Notes: generated by a model from the sequence alone, not told the origin. A DNA stretch of 64,000 nucleotides from Azotobacter salinestris (GCF_009363155.1 NZ_CP045302.1:2328001-2392000); one strand, 5' to 3'. Positions 18,849-27,727 are shown, counted from the stretch's first letter. Translations and numbers: made by a program.

Positions 18849-19796
18849 TCAGGCCGGTTGCCGCTGCGCCTTGTCGTTCTCCAGCGCCAGGCAGCCGAGC
18901 AGGGTCCTGAGCACCGGCACCGGCTCGCCGTAGCGCTCGGCGATGGCGATCGGCGCGGCGAGCAGCGCCTCGGTCTCCAGGCGGCGACCGGCCAGACGGT
19001 CCTGCAGCATCGAGGTGCGCGTGCCGCCTACCTCCTCGGCGCGCCGCACACGGACCTCGGGGGTCATGCTCGGCGGATGACCGTCGCGCTCGGCCAGGCG
19101 GGCGATTTCCGCCATGCCGGCGAGCAGCACCGCGCGGGTGCGCGGCGTGCGCGCCAGCTCGCCGACCGTCGCCCCGGTGATCGCGCTCAGCGGGTTGAGG
19201 GTGACGTTGCTCATCAGCTTGGTCCACACCTCGCGGCGGATGTCCGCCGAACTCTCGGCCGGAATCCCGGCCGCCTGCCAGAGGGCCACCAGCGCCAGCA
19301 GCGGCGCGTCCGGCTCGCCCTGCACCCGCGCGCAGATGTAGCGGTCGCTGTCGGTGCGGCGCACGCGGATGCGCCCGGGCGCAGTGCGCTCCACCGCATG
19401 CTGCACGACCAGCGCCACGCTACGCGCCAGAGGCGGCGCGCCGGCGATCTCGCCGTCGCGGTGCGACCACCACCAGGGGATGCCGTTCTGCAGGAAGACG
19501 TACTCGGTGGCGGCATCGCCGAGGGCCGTCAGGCGCGGCAGCAGCTCGTCCAGGTCGTGCGACTTCACCGCGACTATGACCTGGGCGAAGGGGCCCCGCA
19601 GTTCGTCGAGCGGCACATGGCGCACCGCCGGGGCCTGCCAGGACTCGTCGCCCTCGGCGCTGACGCCGCCCGCCTGCGCGCCGGCGCCCGGGCGTAGCGC
19701 CACCGTCACGGCATGCCCGGCCAGGCTCAGGCGCCCGGCGAGGTAGAGGCCCAGGCTGCCGCCTCCGACGACGGCGATGGATGGTTCCGTGGACAT
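18849..19796 (-). CDS. 2-dehydropantoate 2-reductase (ketopantoate reductase) family protein
   Basis: 315 residues. It has an N-terminal Rossmann motif (AVVGGGSLGLYLAGRL), the VKSHDLDELLPRL segment and NGI as in PanE, then the C-terminal helical domain with EVWTKLMSNVTLNPLSAITGATVGE, which holds the catalytic Lys and the substrate-binding Asn/Ser. PanE reduces ketopantoate with NADPH in pantothenate synthesis, but many genomes have paralogues of other specificity. It lies just downstream of a luciferase-like monooxygenase on the same strand (58-base gap), so a catabolic role is possible. Confidence 0.8.
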   Translation of the reverse strand: MSTEPSIAVVGGGSLGLYLAGRLSLAGHAVTVALRPGAGAQAGGVSAEGDESWQAPAVRHVPLDELRGPFAQVIVAVKSHDLDELLPRLTALGDAATEYVFLQNGIPWWWSHRDGEIAGAPPLARSVALVVQHAVERTAPGRIRVRRTDSDRYICARVQGEPDAPLLALVALWQAAGIPAESSADIRREVWTKLMSNVTLNPLSAITGATVGELARTPRTRAVLLAGMAEIARLAERDGHPPSMTPEVRVRRAEEVGGTRTSMLQDRLAGRRLETEALLAAPIAIAERYGEPVPVLRTLLGCLALENDKAQRQPA

Positions 19797-19854
19797 GCGT
19801 GTTCTCCTTGCAATGGGCCGGCGACGGCGTGGTCCGCCCCGCCGGCGGGGGAAG

Positions 19855-20853
19855 TCAGAAGGGCGAGAAGGCCTCGACCGGCAGGCGCAGGGGAATCCGC
19901 TCGCGCACCTGCGGCAGCAACTCGCGGCCGAATTCGAGCGCGTCGGCGAGCGGGTCGAAGCCGCGCACCAGGAAGCTCTCGACGCCGAGGCGGTGGTAGG
20001 CGGCGAAGGCTTCGGCGACCTGCCTCGGGGTGCCGACCAGGGTCGCGGAGTCGCCGTCGAGGCCGCACCACAGGCAGTCGTCGAACACCTGGCCGTGCGA
20101 GGCGAAGGGCAGGAGCCGGCCGGCCCGCGACCAGGCCTCGGCCTCGCTGGCGCCGAGGATCACCCGCAGCGAGAGGCCGAAGCGCACCGCCCCGGCGCGC
20201 CCCTCGCGCGCGGCGGCGGCGCGCACCATGCCGATGCGCACGGCGATGGTGGCGAGCGGCTCACCGATCATCACATAGACGTCGGCATGCCGGCCGGCCA
20301 GCCTGGCTGCGGCCGGCGAGGCGCCGCCGCAGTGGATCGGCAGGCGCGCCTGCAAGGGGCGCAGGGCGGCCTGGTGGCCCTTCACCCGGTAGTGGCGGCC
20401 GTCGAAGTCGAAGGGCTTGGTGCCGCTCCAGGCGCGCCGCAGCAGGGTCAGGTACTCGTCGCTGCGCGCCGGCCAGTCGCTGCGGTCGAGAAAGTCGCCG
20501 TCGCGTTGCGGCATCCCGTCGTCGACCAGGCGCAGCGCCACACGGCCGTCGCTGAAATGATCGAGGGTGGCGAACTGGCGCGCCGCCTCGGTCGGCGCCA
20601 GCAGGCCCGGCCGGTGCGCCACCTGCAGACCGAGCCGGCGGGTCTGCTGGGCGACGTGGGCAGCCACCTGCAGGCCGTCCGGGGCCGCATCGTGCCAGCC
20701 GATCAGCGCCGCGTCGAAGCCGCCGTGCTCCAAGGCACGGGCGCAGGCGCCGAGGTAGGCCCTGTCCAGCGGCACGGCGCCGGACGGCAGGGGTTTGCGG
20801 ATCTCCCGCGCGGGGAGGACGCCGATGAATTCGAGGCGGCTGACGCTGAGCAT
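19855..20853 (-). CDS. LLM-class flavin-dependent monooxygenase (SsuD-like)
   Basis: A 332-residue luciferase-like monooxygenase. FIGVLPAREIR at the N-terminus, ALIGWHDAAPDGLQVAAHVAQQT, DHFSDGRVALRLV and the LPIHCGGASPAAARLAGRHAD segment follow the alkanesulfonate monooxygenase pattern. Such enzymes use FMNH2 and O2 to release sulfite from sulfonates. With the sulfonate-type binding protein at 16927 it could form a sulfur-scavenging set, although no flavin reductase (SsuE) is present. It starts a two-gene minus-strand unit with the PanE-like gene, preceded by an AT-rich promoter region. Confidence 0.82.
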   Translation of the reverse strand: MLSVSRLEFIGVLPAREIRKPLPSGAVPLDRAYLGACARALEHGGFDAALIGWHDAAPDGLQVAAHVAQQTRRLGLQVAHRPGLLAPTEAARQFATLDHFSDGRVALRLVDDGMPQRDGDFLDRSDWPARSDEYLTLLRRAWSGTKPFDFDGRHYRVKGHQAALRPLQARLPIHCGGASPAAARLAGRHADVYVMIGEPLATIAVRIGMVRAAAAREGRAGAVRFGLSLRVILGASEAEAWSRAGRLLPFASHGQVFDDCLWCGLDGDSATLVGTPRQVAEAFAAYHRLGVESFLVRGFDPLADALEFGRELLPQVRERIPLRLPVEAFSPF

Positions 20854-21238
20854 GCTGCGGCTCCGATAGGCGAATGTGCGGAAGGGAATGCTGGAGCGGG
20901 AGCCTACTGAGCCGGCTCGTTAATATCCAAAAACCATTATTCATATGGTTATAAAGATCTTCATGTTCTAAGAAGCCACCAAGCCTCCTCTTCGCCATCG
21001 GCCCGACGGGCAATACAGGCCCCTACCGGGCCGCCTTCCATGGCCGGCGTACCCGCGCCCGGCGAACCTTCTTTCCTCGCCCGCCCTACCGGCATGGCGA
21101 TGGCCTGTCTTTACTCCAGCGGACAAGCACAGCGCATTGGCCGATGCCGACGGAACGGTTTGCCGGGCAGCCAGGCGCCGAACCGTCGCCCGAATCGCAC
21201 CTCGAATCCTTATCGCTCGCCGTTCCGGAGCCGCCGCC
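20854..21238. promoter_or_regulatory. Divergent intergenic region with AT-rich palindrome
   Basis: 385 bases between the LLM monooxygenase (minus) and the antiporter (plus). An AT-rich core near 20915-20960 holds the inverted repeat AACCAT (20932-20937) / ATGGTT (20945-20950), a plausible operator for the monooxygenase unit. The part nearer the antiporter is GC-rich with no recognisable promoter, and no gene is seen. Confidence 0.4.
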
Positions 21239-22585
21239 ATGAGCTTCATCGACTGGACCGCCGTACTCAGCTCGCTTCTGCTCATCCTGGCCCTGGGCTC
21301 GGCCTATCTGCGCTGGCTTCCGGTGACCACCTCGGTGGTCTGCCTGGGCTTCGGCCTGGCGATCGGGCCACAGGGCCTGGGCCTGTGGCACGAGGCCTTC
21401 CAGGAGGTCGCGCCGTGGATGGAGCACCTGACCGAGGTCGCCGTGCTGGTCTCGCTGTTCGTCACCGGCCTCAAGCTGCGCCTACCGCTGCTGGACCGCG
21501 CCTGGCTCAACGCCTACCTGCTGGCCGGCCCGATCATGCTGGTGTGTATCGCCGGCACCAGCCTGGCCTGCCGCTACCTGTTCGGTCTGGACTGGGGCAG
21601 CGCGCTCTTGATCGGCGCCGTGCTGGCGCCGACCGACCCGGTGCTGGCCGGCCTGGTCCAGGTGGTGCACGCCCGCGATTTCGACCGGGTGCGCTATGCC
21701 CTTTCGGGTGAGGCCGGACTCAACGACGGCACGGCCTTCCCCTTCGTGGTGTTCGCCCTGCTGTTCATGCAGCACGGCGGCCTCGAGACCGACTGGCTCG
21801 GCGGCTGGGCACTGCACCGGCTGCTCTGGGCAGTCCCGGCCGGCCTGGCGATCGGCTATTACCTCGGCCGGCAGATCGGCCGCCTGTCCATCTACCTGCG
21901 GGCCAAGTACAGCGACAGCATCCTCTCGCCCAACGACTTCCTCGAGCTGGCGCTGATCGGCATGGCTTACGTGCTGGCCGACCTGGCCGGCGCCTGGGGC
22001 TTCCTCGCGGTGTTCGCGGCCGGCGTCGGCCTGCGCCGCGCCGAGGTGTCCTCGTCCCGGCACGCCGCCATTCCCGCCGAGGAGCGCACCCTGCCGGTGA
22101 TCGGCCACCTGGGCGGCACGGTCTCGCCGAGCGGCCGGCTGGACCCGCGCAAGCTGTCCAATCCGACCTTCGCCGCGGGCGTCCTGATGCGCGACATGCT
22201 GGCCTTCGGCAATCTGCTCGAGCGCTCGCTGGAAGTGCTGCTGGTGACCCTCCTGGGCGTTCTGCTCGCCACCCACTGGGATGCCCGGGCGATCGGCCTG
22301 GGCCTGGTCCTGTTCTGCCTCATCCGCCCGCTGAGCGCGCGCCTGCTGCTCGACCGCCACGGGCTCAGCCGGGCCCAGGGCTTTCTGATCGGCTGGTTCG
22401 GCATCCGCGGCATCGGCAGCCTCTACTACCTGAGCTATGCGGTGAACCACAGCACCACGCCGGCCGCGCTGCACGACAGCGTCGACATCACCCTGTCGGT
22501 GATCGCCCTGAGCATCCTGATCCACGGCGTCACCACCCAGCCGCTGCTCGACCGCTACGAGCGCCAGCGCTCGCAGGAGCCCTGA
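21239..22585 (+). CDS. CPA1-type cation:proton antiporter (NhaP family)
   Basis: 448 residues with about twelve hydrophobic helices covering nearly the whole length. APTDPVLAGLVQ (around residue 130) and SGEAGLNDGTAFPF (around 158-171) carry the acidic residues (the Asp of TDP, and ND) used for ion exchange in CPA1 antiporters. It exchanges Na+ or K+ for H+ across the inner membrane. The start ATG at 21239 follows CCGGAGCCGCCGCC. A LysR gene reads toward it and ends at the next base, so the two are convergent. Confidence 0.88.
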   Translation: MSFIDWTAVLSSLLLILALGSAYLRWLPVTTSVVCLGFGLAIGPQGLGLWHEAFQEVAPWMEHLTEVAVLVSLFVTGLKLRLPLLDRAWLNAYLLAGPIMLVCIAGTSLACRYLFGLDWGSALLIGAVLAPTDPVLAGLVQVVHARDFDRVRYALSGEAGLNDGTAFPFVVFALLFMQHGGLETDWLGGWALHRLLWAVPAGLAIGYYLGRQIGRLSIYLRAKYSDSILSPNDFLELALIGMAYVLADLAGAWGFLAVFAAGVGLRRAEVSSSRHAAIPAEERTLPVIGHLGGTVSPSGRLDPRKLSNPTFAAGVLMRDMLAFGNLLERSLEVLLVTLLGVLLATHWDARAIGLGLVLFCLIRPLSARLLLDRHGLSRAQGFLIGWFGIRGIGSLYYLSYAVNHSTTPAALHDSVDITLSVIALSILIHGVTTQPLLDRYERQRSQEP

Positions 22586-23476
22586 TCAGCGCGGCGTGCG
22601 AAAGAACGCCTTGGCCTCGCGAAAGCAGGCCTCCGCCAGCGGCGAGCGCGGCGCCGCGCGGCGGATGATCAGGCCCAGCGGGGCGAGGGTGTGAGCGTCC
22701 TCGATGGGCGTCAGCCGCAGATGCTCGGACTCGCGCTCGAAGCCGCCCTCGAGGGGGACGATGCCGCAGCACAGGCCGGCGCCGACCGCGCGCACCAGCA
22801 GGTAGACGGCATCGGTTTCCAGGCGCAGGTTGGGGGTCAGGCCGTGGCGGCGAAAGCCGTGGTCGATCGACTGGCGGAAGTGCATGCCGGTCGACAAGAG
22901 GCCCAGCGGCAGGTCCGCCAGCTCCGCCCAGCCCAGCGCCGGCGCGGCGAAGTCGAAGCGCCGCGGGTCGTGCAGCAGGCCCATGTGCACCTCGGTCAGC
23001 GGGTGGGCGTCGAACAGCACGCGGTCGAGCTGTTCGAGATAGGAGATGCCCAGATCGAGCTGGTTGCGCCCGAGCTGCTCGAAGATCTGCTCGCTGCTGA
23101 GCACGCAGATCCTGAAGCGCAGGCTGGGATGCAGCTCGGCGAACAGGCCGACCAGATTCACCGGGTCGAAGCCGGCCAGCGGCACCACGCCCAGGCGCAG
23201 GGTGCCGACCAGTTGGCCGCGGCAGGCGGCGGCCTCGGCGTGCAGGCCTTCCTCCGCCGCCAGCAGGGCCCGCGACCAGGCCAGCACGCGCAGGCCGGCC
23301 TCGGTGAAGCCCTCGAAGCGGTGGCTGCGGCGGATCAGCTCCAGGCCCAGCTCCGCCTCGAGGTCGCGGATGCGCATCGACAGGGTCGGCTGGGTCACGT
23401 GGCAGCGAGCGGCGGCCTGGCCGAAATGCCGGGTCTGTTCGAGGGCGACGAGGAATTTGAGCTGCTTGATGTCCAC
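22586..23476 (-). CDS. LysR-type transcriptional regulator
   Basis: 296 residues with the N-terminal winged helix-turn-helix of LysR regulators (AALCHVT-type recognition region, here AAARCHVTQPTLSMRIRDLE at about 22-41) and a C-terminal periplasmic-binding-like effector domain. The start is a GTG at 23476, giving MDIKQLKFLVALEQ as in the family. The target is unknown: upstream lies a MITE-like element and then dctB, and downstream is the convergent antiporter. Confidence 0.85.
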   Translation of the reverse strand: MDIKQLKFLVALEQTRHFGQAAARCHVTQPTLSMRIRDLEAELGLELIRRSHRFEGFTEAGLRVLAWSRALLAAEEGLHAEAAACRGQLVGTLRLGVVPLAGFDPVNLVGLFAELHPSLRFRICVLSSEQIFEQLGRNQLDLGISYLEQLDRVLFDAHPLTEVHMGLLHDPRRFDFAAPALGWAELADLPLGLLSTGMHFRQSIDHGFRRHGLTPNLRLETDAVYLLVRAVGAGLCCGIVPLEGGFERESEHLRLTPIEDAHTLAPLGLIIRRAAPRSPLAEACFREAKAFFRTPR

Positions 23477-23491
23477 GCGACGGCCTTTGCT

Positions 23492-23758
23492 AGGGTCTGT
23501 TGACGTTTTGGCGTGAGCCGCGTTGCCGCGCCAAATGCCGCCAGGTTAGGCGCGGGTCGCCGGCAATGGTCATTCCCTTGCCAAGACCCGCAACGCCGCA
23601 TGGCGGCATTTGACGCGCAACCCATAGGGACGGGGCCCGTTTGGCGCAGCACGGCGTCGCTCGTCGTTCATTTGGAATGACCAAACTTCTCTCCTCGTTC
23701 CTTGTTTTGCGCCAAACGGGCCGCCGTCGCGGCCTACGCCAAAACGTCAACAGACCCT
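23492..23758. mobile_element. MITE-like element with nested hairpins
   Basis: A 267-bp non-coding element with perfect 22-bp terminal inverted repeats (23492-23513 and 23737-23758, beginning AGGGTCTGTTGACG). Inside are further inverted repeats: 23527-23543 with 23601-23617 (17 bp, one mismatch), a GCGGGTC/GACCCGC pair within that loop, and 23634-23648 with 23708-23722 (15 bp, perfect). No transposase frame is present. The ends resemble those of insertion sequences, so it probably moved with a transposase from elsewhere. It lies between the LysR gene and dctB. No target duplication is evident. Confidence 0.75.
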
Positions 23759-23860
23759 GTAACCAGGCGCCAGCTTGCCGGCAATCGTCCCAGGAGAAAA
23801 GCACGCCAGTGCCTGGAAGCGTGCACGATTCCTGCAAGCGATACGTCAGTCGAGAGTCGG

Positions 23861-23897
23861 TCATCCATTACCCGCCGTCGTGGGAAATAATGGATGA
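23861..23897 (+). promoter_or_regulatory. Inverted repeat covering the dctB start codon
   Basis: TCATCCATTA (23861-23870) is the exact complement of TAATGGATGA (23888-23897), which includes the ATG at 23894. The loop holds the GGGA ribosome site. In mRNA this would fold the start codon into a hairpin, or it could be a DNA operator. Confidence 0.55.
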
Positions 23898-25741
23898 CAG
23901 GCCCCACCCCATCCGTCGAGCGCATTCTCATGCAACTGCCCTCCTTCCTCCGCCGTCCGCGCTGGCGCAGCCTGGCGCTGCTCGCCCTGCTGCTGGCGCC
24001 GCTGCTCTGGCCGCTGCAGCAACTGGCCGAGCGCTATTACCTCGGCGAGCTGCTGCAGCAGAACCGCCAGACCCTCGACCTCTACGTCGCCAACCTGCTC
24101 GGCACCCTGCGCCGCTACGAGGTGTTGCCGCAAATCCTCGGCGACCTGCCGGCGCTGCACAACGTGCTGCGCCAGCCCCAGCAGGCCGAGGCGATGGCCG
24201 AGGCCAACGAGTTGCTCAAGAAGATCCGCGAGCGCACCGGCGCCGACTCGCTGTACCTGATGGATGCCAGCGGCCTCGCCCTGGCCGCCTCCAACTGGGA
24301 CCAGCCGGACAGCTTCATCGGCCGCAACTTCGCCTTCCGCCCCTACTTCAGCGAGGCCATGGCCGGCCGCCAGGGACAGTTCTTCGGCCTCGGCACCACC
24401 TCCGGCAAGCGCGGCTACTACTTCGCCGCCGCGGTGCGCAACGGCGGCGAGCCCCTCGGCGTGCTGGTGGTCAAGGTCGACCTCGACCGTACCGAACAGC
24501 TCTGGGGCAATACCCCCGAACGCCTGCTGACCACCGACAAGCACGGCGTGGTGATCCTCACCTCGCACGCCGACTGGCGCTTCCGCGCCACCCGGCCGCT
24601 GGAGGCCGGCGAGCTGGCCGAGATCGCTGCCAACCTGCCCTACCCGACCCGCGATCCGCAGCCGTTGCAGTTGAACTCCAGGGACTGGCTGATCCAGCAG
24701 CAGCACATCGAGGAAACCGGCTGGACGGTGCAGATCCTCGCCCCGCGCACGCTGCTCGAACGCTCGGTGCGCGCCGTGCTGGTCAGCGGCAGTGCCGGGC
24801 TGCTGGTGCTGATGCTGCTGCTCGGCCTGCTGCTGCAGCGGCGCCGCCACTACCTGGAGCGCATCGCCCTGGACAGCCGCACCCGCCAGGAGCTGGAGCG
24901 CCGCGTGCAGGAGCGCACCCAGGATCTGGAAGACCTCAACCAGCGCCTGAAGCGCGAGGTGCTGGAGCGCGAGCAGGCCCAGCAGGAGCTGGTCCGCGCC
25001 CAGGACGACCTGGTCCAGGCCGGCAAGCTCTCGGCCCTCGGCACCATGAGCGCGAGCATCAGCCACGAGCTCAGCCAGCCGCTGGCGGCGATCCGCAGCT
25101 ATGCCGACAATGCCGGCGTGCTGCTCGACCACGAGCGCTATCCCGAGGCCCGCGACAACCTGCAGCAGATCAGCCAGCTGACCAAGCGCATGGCGCTGAT
25201 CATCGCCCACCTCAAGGCCTTCGCCCGCCGCGACCGCCAGGCCCCGGAAAGCGTCGCCCTGCAGCCGGCGCTGGAGGACGCCCTGGCCCTGCTCGCCAAC
25301 CGCCGGCGCAGCCTGGAGGTGGAGCTGATCCGCGACCTGCCGGACGCCACCCTCTGGGTGCAGGCCGGCGAGACGCGCCTGCGCCAGGTGCTCGGCAACC
25401 TGCTGGCCAACGCCCTCGACTCGCTGGCCGACCGGGCGCCGCCGCGGCGTCTGTGGCTGAGCACGCGGATCCTCGACGACGGGCGCATCAGCCTGAGCCT
25501 GCGCGACAACGGCCCGGGCTTTTCCGCCGAGGCCCTGGCGCGCGCCCGCGAACCTTTCTACACGACCAAGACCACCGCCCGCGGCCTGGGCCTCGGCCTG
25601 GCCATCTGCGACAGCCTGGTCAACGCCCTGGGCGGCGAGCTGTTGCTGGCCAACCAGCCGGGCGGCGGCGCACTGGTCACCCTCAACCTGCAGCCGGCCA
25701 CCAGCGCGGTCGGCGCCCAGACCGTGGAGGACTATCCATGA
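23894..25741 (+). CDS. dctB: C4-dicarboxylate sensor histidine kinase DctB
   Basis: 615 residues. A transmembrane helix near residues 26-42, a periplasmic double-Cache sensor (about 55-285, with the ligand-binding region around NFAFRPYFSEAMAG), a second helix (about 295-315), a coiled coil (about 325-375), then the kinase: H box SASISHELSQPLAAI, N box in LGNLLANALDSLADRA, and G boxes DNGPGF and TTARGLGLGLAI. Members sense succinate, malate or fumarate and phosphorylate DctD. An alternative start ATG lies at 23930. The last bases overlap dctD (ATGA). The TRAP genes it probably controls are 2.3 kb downstream. Confidence 0.92.
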   Translation: MTGPTPSVERILMQLPSFLRRPRWRSLALLALLLAPLLWPLQQLAERYYLGELLQQNRQTLDLYVANLLGTLRRYEVLPQILGDLPALHNVLRQPQQAEAMAEANELLKKIRERTGADSLYLMDASGLALAASNWDQPDSFIGRNFAFRPYFSEAMAGRQGQFFGLGTTSGKRGYYFAAAVRNGGEPLGVLVVKVDLDRTEQLWGNTPERLLTTDKHGVVILTSHADWRFRATRPLEAGELAEIAANLPYPTRDPQPLQLNSRDWLIQQQHIEETGWTVQILAPRTLLERSVRAVLVSGSAGLLVLMLLLGLLLQRRRHYLERIALDSRTRQELERRVQERTQDLEDLNQRLKREVLEREQAQQELVRAQDDLVQAGKLSALGTMSASISHELSQPLAAIRSYADNAGVLLDHERYPEARDNLQQISQLTKRMALIIAHLKAFARRDRQAPESVALQPALEDALALLANRRRSLEVELIRDLPDATLWVQAGETRLRQVLGNLLANALDSLADRAPPRRLWLSTRILDDGRISLSLRDNGPGFSAEALARAREPFYTTKTTARGLGLGLAICDSLVNALGGELLLANQPGGGALVTLNLQPATSAVGAQTVEDYP

Positions 25742-27120
25742 CCGTCGATGCCACGACCCAGGTGCTGCTGATCGACGACGACCCGCACCTGCGCCAGGCC
25801 CTCAGCCAGACCCTCGACCTGGCCGGCCTCAAGGTCTGCGCCCTGGCCGATGCCCGCGGCCTGGCCGAGCGCATCGACCGCGACTGGCCGGGGGTGGTGG
25901 TCAGCGACATCCGCATGCCCGGCATCGACGGCCTGGAGCTGCTCGGCCAGCTCAAGGCGCTGGACGCCGGGCTGCCGGTGCTCCTGATCACCGGCCACGG
26001 AGACGTGCCGCTGGCGGTGCAGGCGATGCGCGCCGGCGCCTACGACTTCCTGGAGAAGCCCTTCGCCAGCGGGGACCTGCTCGACAGCGTGCGCCGCGCC
26101 CTCGACCTGCGCCGCCTGGTGCTGGACAACCGCAGCCTGCGCCTGGCGCTGGCCGACCGCCAGGAACTGGCTTCCCGCCTGCTCGGCCAGTCGCCGGCCA
26201 TCGCCCGCCTGCGCGAGCAGATCGGCGCCCTGGCGGCGACCAGCGCCGACGTGCTGATTCTCGGCGAGACCGGCAGCGGCAAGGAGGTGGTGGCGCGCGC
26301 CCTGCACGACCTGTCGGCGCGCCGCGACGGGCCCTTCGTGGCGATCAACGCCGGCGCCCTGGCCGAATCGGTGGTCGAGAGCGAGCTGTTCGGCCACGAG
26401 GCCGGCGCCTTCACCGGCGCGCAGAAGCGCCGCATCGGCAAGTTCGAGTTCGCCAACGGCGGCACCCTGTTCCTCGACGAGATCGAGAGCATGAGCCTCG
26501 ACGTGCAGGTCAAGCTGCTGCGCCTGCTGCAGGAGCGGGCGGTCGAGCGGGTCGGCTCGAACCAGCTGATCCCGCTGGACATCCGGGTCGTCGCGGCGAC
26601 CAAGGAGGACCTGCGCCAGGCCGCCGACCAGGGCCGCTTCCGTGCCGACCTCTACTACCGGCTGAACGTCGCGCCGCTGCGCATCCCGCCGCTGCGCGAG
26701 CGCGGCGAGGACATCCTGCTGCTGTTCCAGCACTACGCCGACGCCGCCAGCGCCCGCCACGGTCTGCCGCCGCGCAGCCTGCAGCCGGAGCAGCGCGCCC
26801 AGCTGATGCTGCACCCCTGGCCGGGCAACGTGCGCGAGCTGCAGAACGCCGCCGAGCGCTTCGCCCTCGGCCTGGAGCTGGGCCTCGGCCCGGCTCCGGG
26901 CCAGACCGCCATGGAGCCGCCGGTGGCCGGCGGCCGGCTCACCGAGCAGGTGGAAGCCTTCGAGCGCGCGCTGATCGCCACCGAGCTGAGCCGTCCGCAC
27001 GGCTCCCTGCGCAGCCTGGCCGAAGCCCTCGGCATACCGCGCAAGACCCTCCACGACAAGCTGCGCAAGCACGGCCTGAGCTTCGCCGATGGCGGAAACC
27101 CGCCAGATGACGCCGCCTGA
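25738..27120 (+). CDS. dctD: Sigma-54-dependent response regulator DctD
   Basis: 460 residues in three parts: a receiver with acidic pocket LLIDDDP and phospho-acceptor Asp57 (VVVSDIRMPG); an AAA+ activator domain with Walker A GETGSGKE and the sigma-54-contacting GAFTGA loop; and a C-terminal Fis-type helix-turn-helix (SLRSLAEALGIPRKTLHDKL). Phosphorylated DctD binds upstream sites and opens sigma-54 promoters. A matching promoter lies before dctP at 27921-27936. The start overlaps the stop of dctB, so the two are translated together. Confidence 0.94.
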   Translation: MTVDATTQVLLIDDDPHLRQALSQTLDLAGLKVCALADARGLAERIDRDWPGVVVSDIRMPGIDGLELLGQLKALDAGLPVLLITGHGDVPLAVQAMRAGAYDFLEKPFASGDLLDSVRRALDLRRLVLDNRSLRLALADRQELASRLLGQSPAIARLREQIGALAATSADVLILGETGSGKEVVARALHDLSARRDGPFVAINAGALAESVVESELFGHEAGAFTGAQKRRIGKFEFANGGTLFLDEIESMSLDVQVKLLRLLQERAVERVGSNQLIPLDIRVVAATKEDLRQAADQGRFRADLYYRLNVAPLRIPPLRERGEDILLLFQHYADAASARHGLPPRSLQPEQRAQLMLHPWPGNVRELQNAAERFALGLELGLGPAPGQTAMEPPVAGGRLTEQVEAFERALIATELSRPHGSLRSLAEALGIPRKTLHDKLRKHGLSFADGGNPPDDAA

Positions 27121-27136
27121 GCGGCGGATTGCCGCC
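27090..27136. promoter_or_regulatory. Two GGCGG-N4-CCGCC palindromes at the dctD 3' end
   Basis: TGGCGGAAACCCGCCA (27090-27105) lies at the end of dctD and GGCGGATTGCCGCC (27123-27136) just after its stop. The same palindrome recurs at 27803-27818, with a weaker copy at 27771-27784, upstream of the dctP promoter. They may be DctD binding sites, or at this position part of a terminator. Confidence 0.4.
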
Positions 27137-27308
27137 ACCGCCCGGAAAGCCTTACGCCAGAGCGGTCGACGCACCGACGACCGCGCCCGAAGGGCTTCGG
27201 CGTCCGCCTTGCCACCAGGCAGGCAGACAGACGGCAACCCGGGCGTTTGCCCAACACCCGGCCGCCCGCCACAATGCGTTGCCTTTTCCTTGAATCAGAG
27301 GTTGCAGT

Positions 27309-27683
27309 ATGCGTAGAGCACTTTCCGTTCTGAGTCTGAGCCTTCTGCTCGCCCAGGGCGTCATGGCCGGCGACGGCACCAAGGCAGCCCTGGGCGGCGG
27401 CGTGGGCGGCGCCCTGGGCAACGTCATCGGCCAGAAGCTCGGCGGTAGCACCGGCGCCGCGGTTGGCGCCGGCCTGGGCGCGGCGGCCGGTGGCGCCGTC
27501 ACCGCCAGGGATGGCAAAAAGACCAAGGCGGCCATCGGCGGCGGTCTCGGCGCCGCAGGCGGCTCGCTACTCGGCAACAAGCTCGGCGGCAGCACCGGCG
27601 CCACCATTGGTGCCGGTCTGGGCGGTGCGGCCGGCGGCGCCATCGGCACCAACGTAGGCAGTTCCAGGCACCGGCACGACTGA
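27309..27683 (+). CDS. Glycine-zipper secreted protein with internal duplication
   Basis: 124 residues: a Sec signal peptide (cleavage after VMA, near residue 20), then two tandem copies of a roughly 42-residue Gly/Ala-rich block. Each copy starts with TKAA(L/I)GGG, contains KLGGSTGA and ends AAGGA(V/I). The GxxxG spacing marks glycine-zipper domains, which pack as membrane-inserting hairpins in the outer membrane or periplasm. The C-terminus is a short His-containing tail. It stands between dctD and dctP; a role in dicarboxylate uptake cannot be inferred from location alone. Confidence 0.75.
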   Translation: MRRALSVLSLSLLLAQGVMAGDGTKAALGGGVGGALGNVIGQKLGGSTGAAVGAGLGAAAGGAVTARDGKKTKAAIGGGLGAAGGSLLGNKLGGSTGATIGAGLGGAAGGAIGTNVGSSRHRHD

Positions 27684-27698
27684 TCGTCCCGGCTGCAC

Positions 27699-27727
27699 GG
27701 CAAGGCCTGCACACCGCAGGCCTTGCC
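27699..27727 (+). terminator. Perfect 12-bp hairpin after the glycine-zipper gene
   Basis: GGCAAGGCCTGC (27699-27710), a 5-base loop and the exact complement GCAGGCCTTGCC (27716-27727), 16 bases past the stop codon. No T-tract follows, so it may be an inefficient terminator or an mRNA-stabilising stem. Confidence 0.5.

Noticed and set aside
23641-25737. Apparent single 1159-codon protein including DctD
   Set aside because: The part before 25738 is a shadow frame of dctB; DctD has its own ATG in an ATGA overlap.
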